64,000 nucleotides of DNA from Sabellastarte sp. h YS-2021 (Eukaryota > Annelida > Polychaeta > Sabellida > Sabellidae): contig OZ024928.1 of assembly GCA_964017235.1 (NCBI GenBank), positions 81,153,566 to 81,217,565 on the forward strand. Reading direction: 5' to 3'. The notes below the pieces were generated by a model. That model worked only from the letters and a program-made list of their open reading frames with translations. It ran no database searches and was not told the DNA's origin. Both the position numbers and the translations under genes were made by a program. Shown one piece after another: positions 45,005 through 56,235 of this stretch (its first letter is position 1; the number at the start of each line of letters is the position of its first letter).

Positions 45005-46545
45005 ATTTGAAGACTTTTTATTTTACAATAATGTTTTGTAGCAACAGTTGTATTAACTCAATGTACACATAGTAATACTAATTTTAAAAGTGCTTTGTTT
45101 TTCTAGTGATAATGATTTAGTTTGGGAATAAGTAAAAGGGCTTTCTTTTGCTTGAGAAATAATAAATTAGGTACTAGAATAATATACACTATGTATGTGC
45201 CTGATAACATCTCTTTAGTGCGATCTTTCAGTTTTACCTATGGTAGTTCATAGTAAAGACTACTGATCAATTAGCACTTGTATTTTTGTATCTATTAATA
45301 CTGATACTTAATAATGCTATTTTTTTAAAAAAAATACTTAACAAGGTCAGTTTATAAAGTGGGTAAAAATTAATGGTACATAAAGTGGATGTGTTAATTA
45401 GGTATGTAACCAATTCAAATTTATCTTTTTACTAATGATTGTTAAGATTGTTGTCACACTCTGTGTTGTCTCGGAAATAAATACTAAGGTGATAAAATAA
45501 TAAACACTATGTAACTGCCTGATTACATGTTACTAGTTTTTTTTTTTTTTACTCATTTCCTTCATTTTGCTAGCTCTCAGTTGTACTTGAAGTTCATAGA
45601 AACTATAACTTGATGTTTAGCACCTCAATTTTTAATGTTCATGAAAACTGGTAATTAGAAATGGTATTTTATTGAAGTACTTAATAATACTATTTGTAGA
45701 AATATATATAAAATTTGTGGTACACACAGATAATGTGTTTATCAGTTGTGTAACAAATTTAAACTTACCTTTTTACAGAGGATAGTCCAGCTTGTATATT
45801 ACTATGTGCCCTTGAGCTTTTCATTTTACAATATAATAATGTTTTGCAGCAACAATTGTATTAACTCAATATACACATAGTAATGCTAATTTTAAAGGTG
45901 GTTTGTTTTTCTAGTGATAATGAATTCGTTTAGGAATAAGTAAAAGGGCTTTCTCTTGTTTGGGAGATAATAAATTAAGTACTAAAATAGTATACACTAT
46001 GTAAGTGCCTAAAAACATTTTTTTAGTGTTATGTTTTGGTCTTACCTGTTGTAATTCATAGTAAATACTACTGATCAATTAGCACTTGCATTTTGGTATC
46101 CATGATTACTGATACTTAATAATGCTACTTTTAACAAAAAAAAATACCTAAGGCTGGTTCATAAAAATGGGTAAAAATTAATGGTACATAAAGTGGATGC
46201 GTTAATCAGTTATGTAACCGATTCAAATTTACCTTTTCACTAATGATTGTTAAGTTTGTTGTCACACTCTGTGTTGTTTTGGAAATAAATATCAAGGTGA
46301 TAAAATAAAACACATTATGTAAATGCCTGATTATATGTTACTAAGTCTCAGTATTTTTTATTGATTTCTTTTTTTTTTTCAGTTTGCTAGCTCAGTTGTA
46401 ATTGAAGTTCATAGAAACTATAACTTAATGTTTAGCACCTCTATTTTCATGTTCATGAAAAGTGATATTTAAAAATGCTATTTTACAAAAGTACGTAATA
46501 ATACTAATTTTATAAATATTTGTAAAATTATTGGTAAAAAAGACT
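45005..46545 (+). repeat. Two 5' monomers of the LINE (about 806 bp each)
   Basis: Sequence from about 45010 (ATTTTACAATAATGTTTTG...TTGTATTAACTCAAT) recurs from about 45818 with substitutions. A second landmark, CACTCTGTGTTGT, is at about 45457 and 46265, giving the same 806-bp offset. Tandem 5' monomers that hold promoters are known from mouse L1; a promoter role here is inference. 46550-47870 is AT-rich without monomers. Confidence 0.75.
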
Positions 46546-47872
46546 TATGTTGCTTTGAAAATTAATACTCTCATTATGCCAATGATTACGCAACCCCTAC
46601 CTATGAGTGCGGGAATCCGCATGTTATGTTTAACTCTGGTGATTTATAACTAAATCTTCATAGGCATACATTATGAACTAAACCTCAAAATGCATACGTT
46701 AGGAAAAAAACACTGTAGTCACGTAAATCACAGGTGGTAAAAAGTTGGCTAATGTATTTAATACTACAAATGCTAGTTTCTTTTATATATACCTTGATGT
46801 AATTTAATTCATTCATTATAATTCTGGTTTTAAATACAAGTCAACACTGGTAATTCAGAGCCATAGTACATAAAAGTGTACATTATGAAAACTACACTGC
46901 ACCTCTTCAGATCACACATGGTAACTTTTTAAATATATTGACTAGAATGTTGAATACTATAAATGATGCTATCTTTATAAACGTTGTGGAAACTAACTTA
47001 TGTGTAACATTAGGTATTATAAATAAATTGTTTGAAACACCCCTTTTCATAATGGGATTAATATTGGTATAATTAATATTGTTATTTTACAAAAATATGT
47101 AAAACTAGTGATACGCAAGTGACTGGGTCAATCAGTTGTGTAATTAATTAAAACTTTCCTTTATAATGGGGATAATTCAATTTATACTCAAAAAAGATTT
47201 TTAAACAATTCTTACTTAGACCAAAGACTAATCTGCCAATATCTGTGGAAAGGAGAATCTGTTATGTTGTGTTAAACTCTGATGATTCATAACTAAATCT
47301 TGAAATAAATGCATTATAAAAAGTACACTGTAGTTATATAAATCCCATGTGGTGTTAAATAGACTAATATGTTTAATACTACTACTTCACAACTGTATGA
47401 ATATTATGTTTTTTATAAAAACTACACTGTATTCATTGAAATCATATATGGTAATTTTTCAAATATATTTTAACTAACAAGTTAAATACTACAAATGTTA
47501 CTTTTCCTTGTGTAGTGTAAATGTTTGAGAAAGTAATTCATTTACCGAAATAATATCATTATGCTTTATATGCTTTATAGATATGTTGCTTTAAACACCC
47601 TTTTCTCTCTCTTTTTGTCATAATTCCATTTTTTTCTGTGGTGTTACTTTTTGTCAATATGTTTTTATTAGTATACTTGTACAATGTTAGATGCTATGAT
47701 AAAATTGAGAAGGTACTTTGTCAGATTAACAGTATATTGTTTGTACAGACCACGACACATGAACTTTATTGTCGTATGAATTGCTCAACTTGTTTTCTAT
47801 TGCTATCTATTTTGAATTTACTTATTCATTCGCTGCTGCTGCTGCTATCTGGAGGGTCCAATCTGCCTTTAA

Positions 47873-50800
47873 ATGTCACAGGCTGATGAATTGATAGTAT
47901 TATCGGCAAACTGTCAAGGGCTTCAAAATAAACAAAAACGATTAGATGTGATAGATTACTTTAGTAAAACCAAAGCTAGTATCATTTGTCTGCAAGATAC
48001 ACACTGGACTCCAAAAGATGAACCTATAATTAGATCAATGTGGAATGGAGAATGTATTTTAAATGGTGAATCTTCAAATTCAAGGGGTGTTGCTATATTA
48101 CTGGCCACAAAAGTTGATTATTCAATTGCAGCAGTTTATAAAGATAACGAAGGTAATATGATATCTCTTGATTTGAAATTAGGTGATATAACACTTAAAT
48201 TACTTAACATATATGCTCCTAATAAGGACTGTCCACAGTTTTTTGAGAACGTGAAAGGAATTTTAGAATCCAACACTCAGACATTTGCAATGGTTGTCGG
48301 TGATTTTAATTTAATTCTTGACCCTCTGTTAGACTGTGACAAATATAAACATATTAATAATCCACGATCTAGAAAAGCATTATTGGACATTATAAATATT
48401 TACAATCTTAATGACATTTTTCGTTTTCTTCATCCTTCCTTAAAACGATATACATGGCGGCGAAAAAATCCACTTCAACAAGCAAGACTCGATTATTTCT
48501 TGGTTTCAAATGCAATGCAAGATATCATAACTGCCTGTAACATTAATCCTAGCTACAGAAGTGATCATTCAAGTATTCAGCTTAAAATAATGCTGAGCAA
48601 ATTTGAAAGGGGAAAGGGACTGTGGAAATTTAATTGCAGTCTCCTAAAAGAAAAAAGCTACCTTGAACTAGTGAATTCTATAATACAAGAGGAAAAACAA
48701 AAATATGCTATTCCAGTCTACGCTTTGGATTACTTATTAAATATACCTGATAATTTGGTTAACTTTACCATAACTGATGGAGAATTTTTAGAAATGCTAT
48801 TGCTTCGAATTCGAGGTGAAAGTATTAAATTTGCCTCCTTCCAGAAAAGGCAAACCTGCGAGTTAGAAAATAAGCTAGTAAATGAAATAGCCTTCCTAGA
48901 GGCCAATCAATGTCCACAGGATTCAGACACACTTGAAGATAAAAAGAAAGAACTAGAAAAAATTAGGGATATTGCTATTCAGGGAACTGTCATTAGGTCA
49001 AGGGCACAATGGTTAAATGAGGGAGAAAGGCCGTCTAAATATTTTTGCTCTCTTGAGAAGTATAACTACACTGAAAAAACCATTAGGTGTGTTCAACTTG
49101 ATTCTGGCAAAAAAATAACAGACCAAAAAGATATTTTGAAAGAAGTACAACATTTTTACAGTAAACTATTTTCAGCACAAAACAATGTATCTCTAGATTC
49201 TGACGGCTTGGAATCTATAATTGTGAAGGCTAATTTTAGAAAGTTAAACCATTTGGAATCAGCCTCATTAGAAGGGGAATTAAAACTTGAAGAACTTAGC
49301 CAGGTCTTACTTAAAATGAAAAATAATAAATGTCCAGGAGTTGATGGCTTCCCTGCTGAGTTTTTCAAGGTATTTTGGGGTAAACTGAAATATTTTGTGT
49401 TGAGGGCTCTCAATTTTGCATATACATCTGGTAAGATGTCAATCTCAATGAGAACTTGCATAATAAGTTGCCTACCAAAAGGTGACAAACCAAGGGAATT
49501 TCTTAAGAATTGGCGTCCAGTTTCTTTATTATCAGTTGTATATAAAATGGCCTCAGCTGCAATAGCAAACAGACTGAAATCTGTTCTACCCAAATTAGTT
49601 TCCAAAGCCCAAACTGGATTTCTAGAAGGACGTTTTATTGGGGACAGTACACGTCTCGTGTATGACATTATGCAGTATCTTGATCACAACAACCTACCAG
49701 GACAATTAATGCTAATCGACTTTCGGAAAGCTTTTGATTCTGTCTCATGGGTCTTCCTGTATAAACTGCTGAAATTACTGAAATTTGACAAGAGCTTCTG
49801 TAAGTGGATAACCATTTTCAATAATGATATTAAAGCTTCAGTACTTCAATCAGGCTTTTTATCACACACCTTTAATATAGAACGGGGTTGCAGACAAGGT
49901 GATCCCATATCATCTTACTTGTTTTTGCTTTGTGCCCAAGTTTTATTTTGTATGGTAGACAATAACATATATATTAAAGGTATTTCTCTTAATAATATAA
50001 ACTTCAAAATGACACAGTTTGCCGATGATACTACTTTGTTCTTAGATGGGAGCAAGGATTCTCTAGTTGCAGCATTAAACACGTTAGAAATATTTGGATC
50101 ATTATCCGGGCTAAAAGTAAATACTGAAAAGGCCAAAATAATATGGCTTGGTAGGAAAAAACATTCAAGAGATAAGTTTGAAATTAAACAGCAACTAGAT
50201 TGGGGCACAACCAAATTTAAGTTGCTTGGACTAAATTTTTCAGTGGATATTGATGATATCCCTTCGATTAACTACACAACTCTGTTGAATGATATCGCAA
50301 AAATTTTAAGTAAATGGAGAAGGAGGAACTTGACTCCAATTGGGAAAATAAGCATTGTCAAGACTTTTGTAATTAGTAGTCTAAATCATTTACTTTCTTC
50401 AATTCCATCTCCAAGCAAACAATTCATTTCTCAGTTAAACCAACTAATGTACTCCTTTATCTGGGATGACAAACCACATAAAATAAGTAAGAGGCAAATA
50501 ACTAACAACTACATTGAGGGAGGTCTCCAGATGATAAACATAGAAAATTACATTATGTCTCAAAAACTAGTTTGGATAAAACGCTTGTTTACTTCCGAAT
50601 CTCCATGGGTAAAACTCTTGGCATCTACAACAAATGTGGAGAGATTATATAATTTTGGTCCTTTGTGGTCAAAATATTTATCAGAACGAACGGCCAATAA
50701 TTTTTGGAAAGAAGTATTTAATGCATGGTATACCTTTTTGACTCGACTACCTGTTTGTCATTCTGAAACATTAACTGTGCCGTTGTGGTACAATTTTCAC

Positions 50801-51682
50801 ATTTCTACTGAACTTCTTTTTTATCCACATTGGTGTAGAGTTGGAATAAATACTCCACTAGATATACTTAAACCTGATGGCAGTTCTTTAAGTATGTTTG
50901 AATTAAGACAGATATTTGGTCTCCAAACTAACTTTCTTGAACATTTAAGAGTTCAAAGATGCTTAAAAGATTATTTGCTCAAATTCAGTATAAAGCAGTA
51001 TACTTGCAGCAGACCTGTACTGCCATCATACTTAAAAGTACTACTGAGTCGGGTAAAAGGTTCAAAATACTTTTACAAAACTCTTAATGATCAATATAAA
51101 AATTTATCATTACGAAATAAATGGAATAATGTCTTAAACACTACTATAAATGATGACACCTGGAATAAAATCTTTAAAAATTGTTTCAAAACTATATGTC
51201 GAAATGACCTAATTTGGCTTCAATTTCGTATTATTCATAGAATTCTAGGTACTAGAGCTTACTTACAAAAGATTAACATAAACAGTTGTGCTTTCTGTGC
51301 TTTCTGTCAGTCATCTGCTGAAACAATTTATCACTTATTTGCTGCTTGTCCCGTTGTTATTGACTTCTGGAGAAATGTTAGACAATGGCTTCAATCACTT
51401 GGTATTTATATTAATTTAACACCAATCATTCTTTTGTTTGGTGTTTTAGAAAATGAGTTAGATATGTTCCCCAAAAATTTAACTCTTTTAGCAGGAAAAA
51501 AATTTATTTGGAAATGTTCACGAAATTCAAAACCATTAAATGTGCTTGATTTTCAAAACTATATCAGAAATATCTACACTGAACAAGAATACTTTGCAAA
51601 AATAAACAATACATATGATAAATTTCAAGTGTCGTGGTCAGTGTTCAGCGAGTTTTTATTGAATGATCCAGGAATAAATTAA
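47873..51682 (+). CDS. LINE ORF2: endonuclease and reverse transcriptase
   Basis: A 1269-residue protein without internal stops. Residues 1-240 form an APE-type endonuclease: N13 (SANCQG), QDTH at 41-44, Y114 (NIYAPN), D144/N146 (GDFN), D207 and D231/H232 (SDHSS). The usual catalytic Glu of the QETH motif is Asp here (D42). RT blocks run from KCPGVDGFPAEFF (about 486) through LIDFRKAFDSVSW and CRQGDPIS to FADD (716-719). Near 1140-1160 a C-terminal CAFC...HLFAAC zinc-type motif is seen. The style fits L1/Tx1-like LINEs. The ATG at 47873 is chosen because the endonuclease fold begins directly after it. Confidence 0.92.
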   Translation: MSQADELIVLSANCQGLQNKQKRLDVIDYFSKTKASIICLQDTHWTPKDEPIIRSMWNGECILNGESSNSRGVAILLATKVDYSIAAVYKDNEGNMISLDLKLGDITLKLLNIYAPNKDCPQFFENVKGILESNTQTFAMVVGDFNLILDPLLDCDKYKHINNPRSRKALLDIINIYNLNDIFRFLHPSLKRYTWRRKNPLQQARLDYFLVSNAMQDIITACNINPSYRSDHSSIQLKIMLSKFERGKGLWKFNCSLLKEKSYLELVNSIIQEEKQKYAIPVYALDYLLNIPDNLVNFTITDGEFLEMLLLRIRGESIKFASFQKRQTCELENKLVNEIAFLEANQCPQDSDTLEDKKKELEKIRDIAIQGTVIRSRAQWLNEGERPSKYFCSLEKYNYTEKTIRCVQLDSGKKITDQKDILKEVQHFYSKLFSAQNNVSLDSDGLESIIVKANFRKLNHLESASLEGELKLEELSQVLLKMKNNKCPGVDGFPAEFFKVFWGKLKYFVLRALNFAYTSGKMSISMRTCIISCLPKGDKPREFLKNWRPVSLLSVVYKMASAAIANRLKSVLPKLVSKAQTGFLEGRFIGDSTRLVYDIMQYLDHNNLPGQLMLIDFRKAFDSVSWVFLYKLLKLLKFDKSFCKWITIFNNDIKASVLQSGFLSHTFNIERGCRQGDPISSYLFLLCAQVLFCMVDNNIYIKGISLNNINFKMTQFADDTTLFLDGSKDSLVAALNTLEIFGSLSGLKVNTEKAKIIWLGRKKHSRDKFEIKQQLDWGTTKFKLLGLNFSVDIDDIPSINYTTLLNDIAKILSKWRRRNLTPIGKISIVKTFVISSLNHLLSSIPSPSKQFISQLNQLMYSFIWDDKPHKISKRQITNNYIEGGLQMINIENYIMSQKLVWIKRLFTSESPWVKLLASTTNVERLYNFGPLWSKYLSERTANNFWKEVFNAWYTFLTRLPVCHSETLTVPLWYNFHISTELLFYPHWCRVGINTPLDILKPDGSSLSMFELRQIFGLQTNFLEHLRVQRCLKDYLLKFSIKQYTCSRPVLPSYLKVLLSRVKGSKYFYKTLNDQYKNLSLRNKWNNVLNTTINDDTWNKIFKNCFKTICRNDLIWLQFRIIHRILGTRAYLQKININSCAFCAFCQSSAETIYHLFAACPVVIDFWRNVRQWLQSLGIYINLTPIILLFGVLENELDMFPKNLTLLAGKKFIWKCSRNSKPLNVLDFQNYIRNIYTEQEYFAKINNTYDKFQVSWSVFSEFLLNDPGIN

Positions 51683-51837
51683 TTCTCAAAATGTAAAAAT
51701 AACTCAATATCTGTATAAATAAGGTAATGTCTGATTGCTTAATTCAGTACCTAAATAGTATTCTAAATCCTAATGATTTCATAATCATTTAAACATTATT
51801 ATGATTGTACTTGTATGCTTTGTTTTTGTTTTGTTTA

Positions 51838-51854
51838 ATAAAAAAAAAAAAAAA

Positions 51855-51883
<29 letters not shown>
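51838..51883 (+). other. Poly(A)-type tail of the LINE
   Basis: TTTAATAAAA followed by an A-run with one T. It ends exactly at the right copy of the target duplication, as expected for target-primed reverse transcription. Confidence 0.92.
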
Positions 51884-51887
<4 letters not shown>

Positions 51888-52695
51888 ACACATCAGAAGA
51901 CACCTAGTAAATAATTTCCTACAGGTTGGTTTCACAGTACAAACCTCTTGGACCAATAATAAGTGTGTTATAAGCACTTTTATGTTTGGCTATCCTCGAC
52001 CACATCAGAAGATTCCCAGTCCATGATTTCCTATAGGTCAGTTATAGATTGCAAAACTCTAGAACCAAGAATAAGCGAGTTATAAGCACTTTACAGTGTG
52101 GCTATCCTCGTTTGACCTTGAAGGAGGGGCCCAAGGTCAAATCTGAACACATCAGAAGATACCTAGTGAATGATTTCCTACAGGTTGGTTTCACAGTAAA
52201 AACCTCTAGGACCAATAATAAGTGACTTATAAGCACTTTTATGTTTGGCTATCCTCATTTGACCATGAAGGAGGGGCCCAAGGTCAAATCTCAACACATC
52301 AGACGATTCCTAGCCCATGATTTCCTGTTAGTTAGGTTTCACATTGCAAACCTCTAGGACCAAAATATGCAAGTTATAAGCATATCTAAATTTTATTATT
52401 CTCATTTGACCATGAAGAAGGAGCTCACAGTCAAATCTGACCACATCAGTGGACTCCCAGCCCATGATTACATTCCAAAACTCTAGAACCAATAATAAGC
52501 GAGTTATAAGCACTTTTTAGTGTGACTTTCCTCATTTGACCTTGAAGTAGGGCCCAAAGTCAAATCTGACCATATTAGAAGACTCCCAGCCCATGATTTC
52601 CTATTGGTCGGTTTCGTATCCCAAACCTCTAGGACCAATAATAAGCGAGTAATAAGTCCGTTAAGTTAGGCTAACCTCAGCTGACCATCAAAAGA
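51884..52695. repeat. 145-bp tandem repeat (about 5.5 units)
   Basis: Units carry CACATCAGAAGATTCCCAG, GATTTCCTATAGGT, CCAATAATAAGCGAGTTATAAG and TTGACCTTGAAGGAGGGGCC. This is the continuation of the array broken by the LINE and by H2 copy b. Confidence 0.88.
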
Positions 52696-53430
52696 AGCTT
52701 ATGGCGGCCATCTTGTCTTTGAAAATGATGCCAGCATCAAAGTTAAATATCTGTAGGCTATAGAGGATATATATATATATTCATTAATAATATCAACCAT
52801 GAAGACATTCGACTTTCCATAGATGAAAAAAGTGCTGAGACTCAATGTACAAAACTCCTGGACGACCATCAAAGAAACGCCTATAGGGGCCATGTAGTTT
52901 TTCCAAAATGAGGCCAAAAATAGTCCCAGACAAGCTTTTGTAATGATGGACATATCCTGCTAATTCGAGAACTATGCCTATAATAGATTTTGCTCCAGAG
53001 GGGGTAACAGGAAAATCTCTACACACTGCTTCATGACTGACACGGAAACGCCTGTGGTGGCCATCTTGTTTTTCAAAATGAGGCCAAAAATATTCCCAGT
53101 CAAGAGTTTGTAATGATGAACATATCCTGTGAAAAATTTGATATCTCTACCTATAATAACCTTTGCTCTAGAGGGTCTACAAAACTCCTTCCTGAAAGTC
53201 AAAAAACACCTGTGGTGGCCATCTTTTTGTTTTTTAAAAAAAATGAGGCCAAAAATATTTCCTGGCAAGATTTTGTGATGATGAATATATCTTGCAAATT
53301 TCAAAACTCTATCTACAATACCTTTGCCTCTAGGGGGATAACAGGAAAATATCTGCATACTGCGGCGGTGTACTCATATGTAATCTATAGTATCCACCCG
53401 ATGCTATCCAGTGGATACAATTATCAGTTC
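52696..53430. repeat. Tandem repeat of about 167 bp (4 diverged units)
   Basis: GAGGCCAAAAATA recurs at about 52911, 53081 and 53245. Each unit has GGTGGCCATCTTGTTTTT and CTCTAGAGGG. A related unit opens the array at 3090. Possibly a distant member of the 169-bp superfamily, since it also centres on a GGCCATCTT/GGCCGCCATTTT block. Confidence 0.7.
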
Positions 53431-53910
53431 CTGTAATGTCTCTGTGATCAGAGAAATAGTATCAAATATGGCAGCAAAAAACATTCTGGCAGGGAAAAGG
53501 TCAAGGTCACATGCAGGTCACACTCAGACACTGCACACATACAATTTCCACCTACCATGCGATAATTTCCTACACCTTATCATTTCTGAAATATAGCAAA
53601 GACAAGGTCACACACCAGGTAAAAGGTCAAATAAAGGTCGTACCATGACACTTCACACCAACAAAGCAAACTAATATCCCTGCTAAATATCAACTTCCTA
53701 CACCTTACTCTTTCCAACATATAGTCCAGACCAAAATTTAAGGAATAGAGTCACTATGGAAGGTCAAAGGTAAAATCAAGGTCACACCATTACCTTTCAT
53801 ACCAAAACCCCACATTAATGTCCCTACCCCGACAAGATTTTTTCACTACCCTACCACCCACATTCCTAGTCAGACACCATGGTTGAAAAAAAGGCTGTCG
53901 GATAAAAATG
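53431..53910. repeat. Decayed AGGTCA-rich repeat of H4 type
   Basis: About three diverged units with AAGGTCACACC, CTTCCTACACCTTA and ATAGTCCAGAC. It ends with GACACCATGGTTGAAAA and GTCGGATAAAAA, a weak match to the H4 right end. Confidence 0.6.
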
Positions 53911-53967
53911 TCAAAATGAATAAATTTAAAGCTTTAGTCTGATCTATACCTAGTAAATTACATTTAC

Positions 53968-54121
53968 CTCTAGTCTTTCTAAGTAACCATCTAACAGGGT
54001 TTTCCGCCCAACAATTTCATCTTTGTGTTTCCTGAAGTGTACCTCCAAATCTTTTTCTTGCTTATTCACCCATTTTTCGATGATTCTATGAACTTCCTGT
54101 GCCCTGTTCTTAATGGCAGTC
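53968..54121 (-). CDS. TRIM-NHL protein, coiled-coil exon
   Basis: A 154-nt exon between the acceptor TTGTTGCAG and donor GTAAAT. Its first G completes the Lys codon begun in the exon 60809-61413. It then encodes 51 residues, TAIKNRAQEVHRIIEKWVNK onward to YLERLE, and ends in phase 0, as the exon at 28504 requires. The heptad-like spacing of Ile, Leu and Val with many charged residues fits the TRIM coiled coil, through which these proteins form antiparallel dimers. Confidence 0.87.
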
Positions 54122-54211
54122 CTGCAACAAAATTACAATATCAATTTGTAATACTATTATGACTTGTATTTCTTGAAAATTGCAAATTTAATACATAAAT
54201 TAAATTTTTAT

Positions 54212-54475
54212 AAGTTAATACCCTATCCAAAGGACAATTGCTAATCCAGTCAGCGTAGACCGCCTGCCAAACAACAGAAAAAGCCGTCGTGTGTTTTCAC
54301 CGGCCAGGCCAGTCCAGGTTTGTACATTTGCCAGGTGGCGCATTGTACTTCCTTCCTGTCTAGACAGTGATGTCATAGCATCTTTTTTGTTGTCTAAACC
54401 TATTTAGACCCCTAGTAAGCGGATAGCGGGGTCGGTTGGGAGGCCGCGTCTGTCCATTGGATAGGGTATTAACTT
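54212..54475. mobile_element. Small inverted-repeat transposon (MITE-like), 264 bp
   Basis: Terminal inverted repeats of 25 bp with one mismatch: AAGTTAATACCCTATCCAA at 54212 and its inverse ending at 54475. Weaker inverted similarity reaches further out to AAATTGCAAATTTA on both sides. A one-ended relative lies at 24165-24372. No coding capacity, and the target duplication is not clear, so the superfamily is left open. Confidence 0.75.
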
Positions 54476-54755
54476 TTTAAATTTGCAATTTTATTGCATT
54501 TATACATCCTATCTAAGAGACAATTGCTGAATAACTATCACTTGAGTGGCAGGAAGGTTACTAGGAGTTAGGTGAACTCATAAACAAACAACAAGTTTTC
54601 CAGGCCTAGGTTGACTTGGTGTCAGTAAAACGTGTAGACCTATGGTCGGCTACCAATACCTGTTTAGTGTTTACCATGGAAATAATGACACTGCCCCTCC
54701 CTTTTTTACAGACCCGCTCTGAGGTAGGGATGGAGAGGGATGAGTTCAGTCCCAG

Positions 54756-55620
54756 AGAAAAATACCATCAGAGATGTCTATACCCCACAGCCTGGGGAAA
54801 AGAGTTTTCAACACCATGTGATATAGAAGTAGTGAAACAGTACAAAGATTGGGATACTTTCAGAGCAGTGTCTAAAGTAGTATATATAATGGATAATGTT
54901 TAAGTAGAAAGAAAATGTATGTAAAGATAAATTATTAAAACAACACAATTCAATAGCAAGATGACAGCATTAATCAGTAAACTAAAAATTAATAAGCTGT
55001 AAAATTTATTAATTGGAGAATAGTGGTCAATAGAAATTTAATAACACAATTATATAAAAGTACATATAATAAAAGTTGCAGCAATCCATATACCTTTGTC
55101 ATAAAAGAAACATGTCTCAAATATGGCAGGTGAACACACTTTGGCAGAGTCAAAGTTGAAGGTCACACCATGATGCACACCTAAACCACCTAACCAATGT
55201 CCCAACCAAGTGTCAACTTTCTACACCTTACAGAATCCAAGAAATAGCCCAGACAAGATTTTTTCAAACTCATGGTCACTACTACAAGGTCAAAGGTCAA
55301 ATCAAGATAACACCATGATGTTGCACACCTACATCCCCTAAGACATGTCCTTATCCATTATCAACTTCCTACACCTTTATGGTTGCCAATGTATAGCCCA
55401 GACAAGATTTTAGAGGTCAAGGTCACTATGGCAAGATCAAAGGTCAAATCAAGGTCACACCATGATGTTGCACACCTACAACCTCTAACCAATGTTCCTA
55501 CCAAGTAATAATGCCCTACACCTTACGGTTTCTGAGATATAGCCCAGACAAGATTTTATAGGTCAAGGTCAATACAGCAAGGTCAAAGATCAAATCAATG
55601 CCACACCTTGACTTTGCACA
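54756..55620 (-). mobile_element. H4 element copy c, left part
   Basis: The left-end hairpin (CATC-AGA-GATG, about 54766) and TACCCCACAGCC match copy a, and the following 350 bp run in parallel with 34030-34620 without the SINE. Then come about three AGGTCA-rich units, with a perfect AGGTCAAAGGTCA at 55287-55299. The right end is missing. 54480-54755 holds nothing recognised. Confidence 0.7.
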
Positions 55621-55699
55621 CCTACACCTACACCTTTTTGTGTTCAAGCTATAGGCCACAGTTTCTGTCAGATTTATTTTATATTTGGTGCACGGATTA

Positions 55700-56235
55700 G
55701 TGGGTATGAGATCTCGCCATCCTATCTATTTTGTAAGCCTGGGATCAAAATCAAAAGAGTAATAGCTATTTCACGTTTTCTGAGTAAATTACTTATAACA
55801 GCTGCATGTACCCAAGCCATATCTTAGAAACCGTAAGGTGTAGGATGTTCATATTTGGTAGAGACATTGGTTAGGGGGTGTAAGTGTGCAATGTAATAGT
55901 GTGACCCTAATTTGACCTTTGACCTTGCCGTAGTGACCTTAATCTTAAAAATTTTGTCCATGGCTTATCTCTGAAACCATAAGGTGTAGGATGTTCAAAT
56001 TTTGGTAGTGAGGTTAGGGGGTCTAGGTGTGCCACATCATAGTGTGACCTTGATTTGACCTATTGACCTTGCTGTAGTGACCTTGACCTTTAAAATTTTG
56101 TCAGGGTCATATCTCGGACACTGTTAGGTATAGGATGTTCATAGTTAATAGGTACATTTATTAGGTGTAGTTGTCAGTGTTATAGTGTGACCTTGATTTG
56201 ATCCTTGACTTTGCCGTATTGACCATTACATGAAA
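55700..56235. repeat. Inverted H4-type AGGTCA-rich repeats
   Basis: About three units of the H4 repeat in reverse orientation: TGACCTTTGACCT at 55913-55925, GTGACCTTGATTTGACC and ATCTC[T/G]GA[A/C]AC. With the units at 55140-55620 they form a head-to-head arrangement. Confidence 0.75.

Larger units (their letters stand above)
44958..51883 (+). mobile_element. Full-length L1-like LINE
   Basis: A 6.9-kb LINE flanked by a 9-bp target duplication TTGAACACA (44949-44957 and 51884-51892) in a 145-bp repeat. It has a 2.9-kb 5' region with two promoter-like monomers, one long open ORF2-type frame and a 46-nt A-rich tail (51838-51883). No ORF1 of usual size or RNA-binding type is visible upstream. It lies in TRIM intron 2 on the opposite strand. 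The open frame and intact tail suggest a recent insertion. Confidence 0.92.
28505..53967 (-). other. TRIM intron 2, 25.5 kb of nested mobile DNA
   Basis: The donor GTAAAT lies at 53967 and the acceptor at 28505. The intron contains H3, H4 with a SINE, a second SINE, H2 with a nested H1, a full-length LINE on the opposite strand, and tandem repeats. 28505-28662 holds nothing recognised. No exon candidates with matching phase were found inside, so the two coiled-coil exons probably join directly. Confidence 0.7.

Noticed and set aside
49156-50214. Minus-strand frames of 99-170 codons within the LINE ORF2
   Set aside because: Antisense to conserved RT motifs; no independent evidence.
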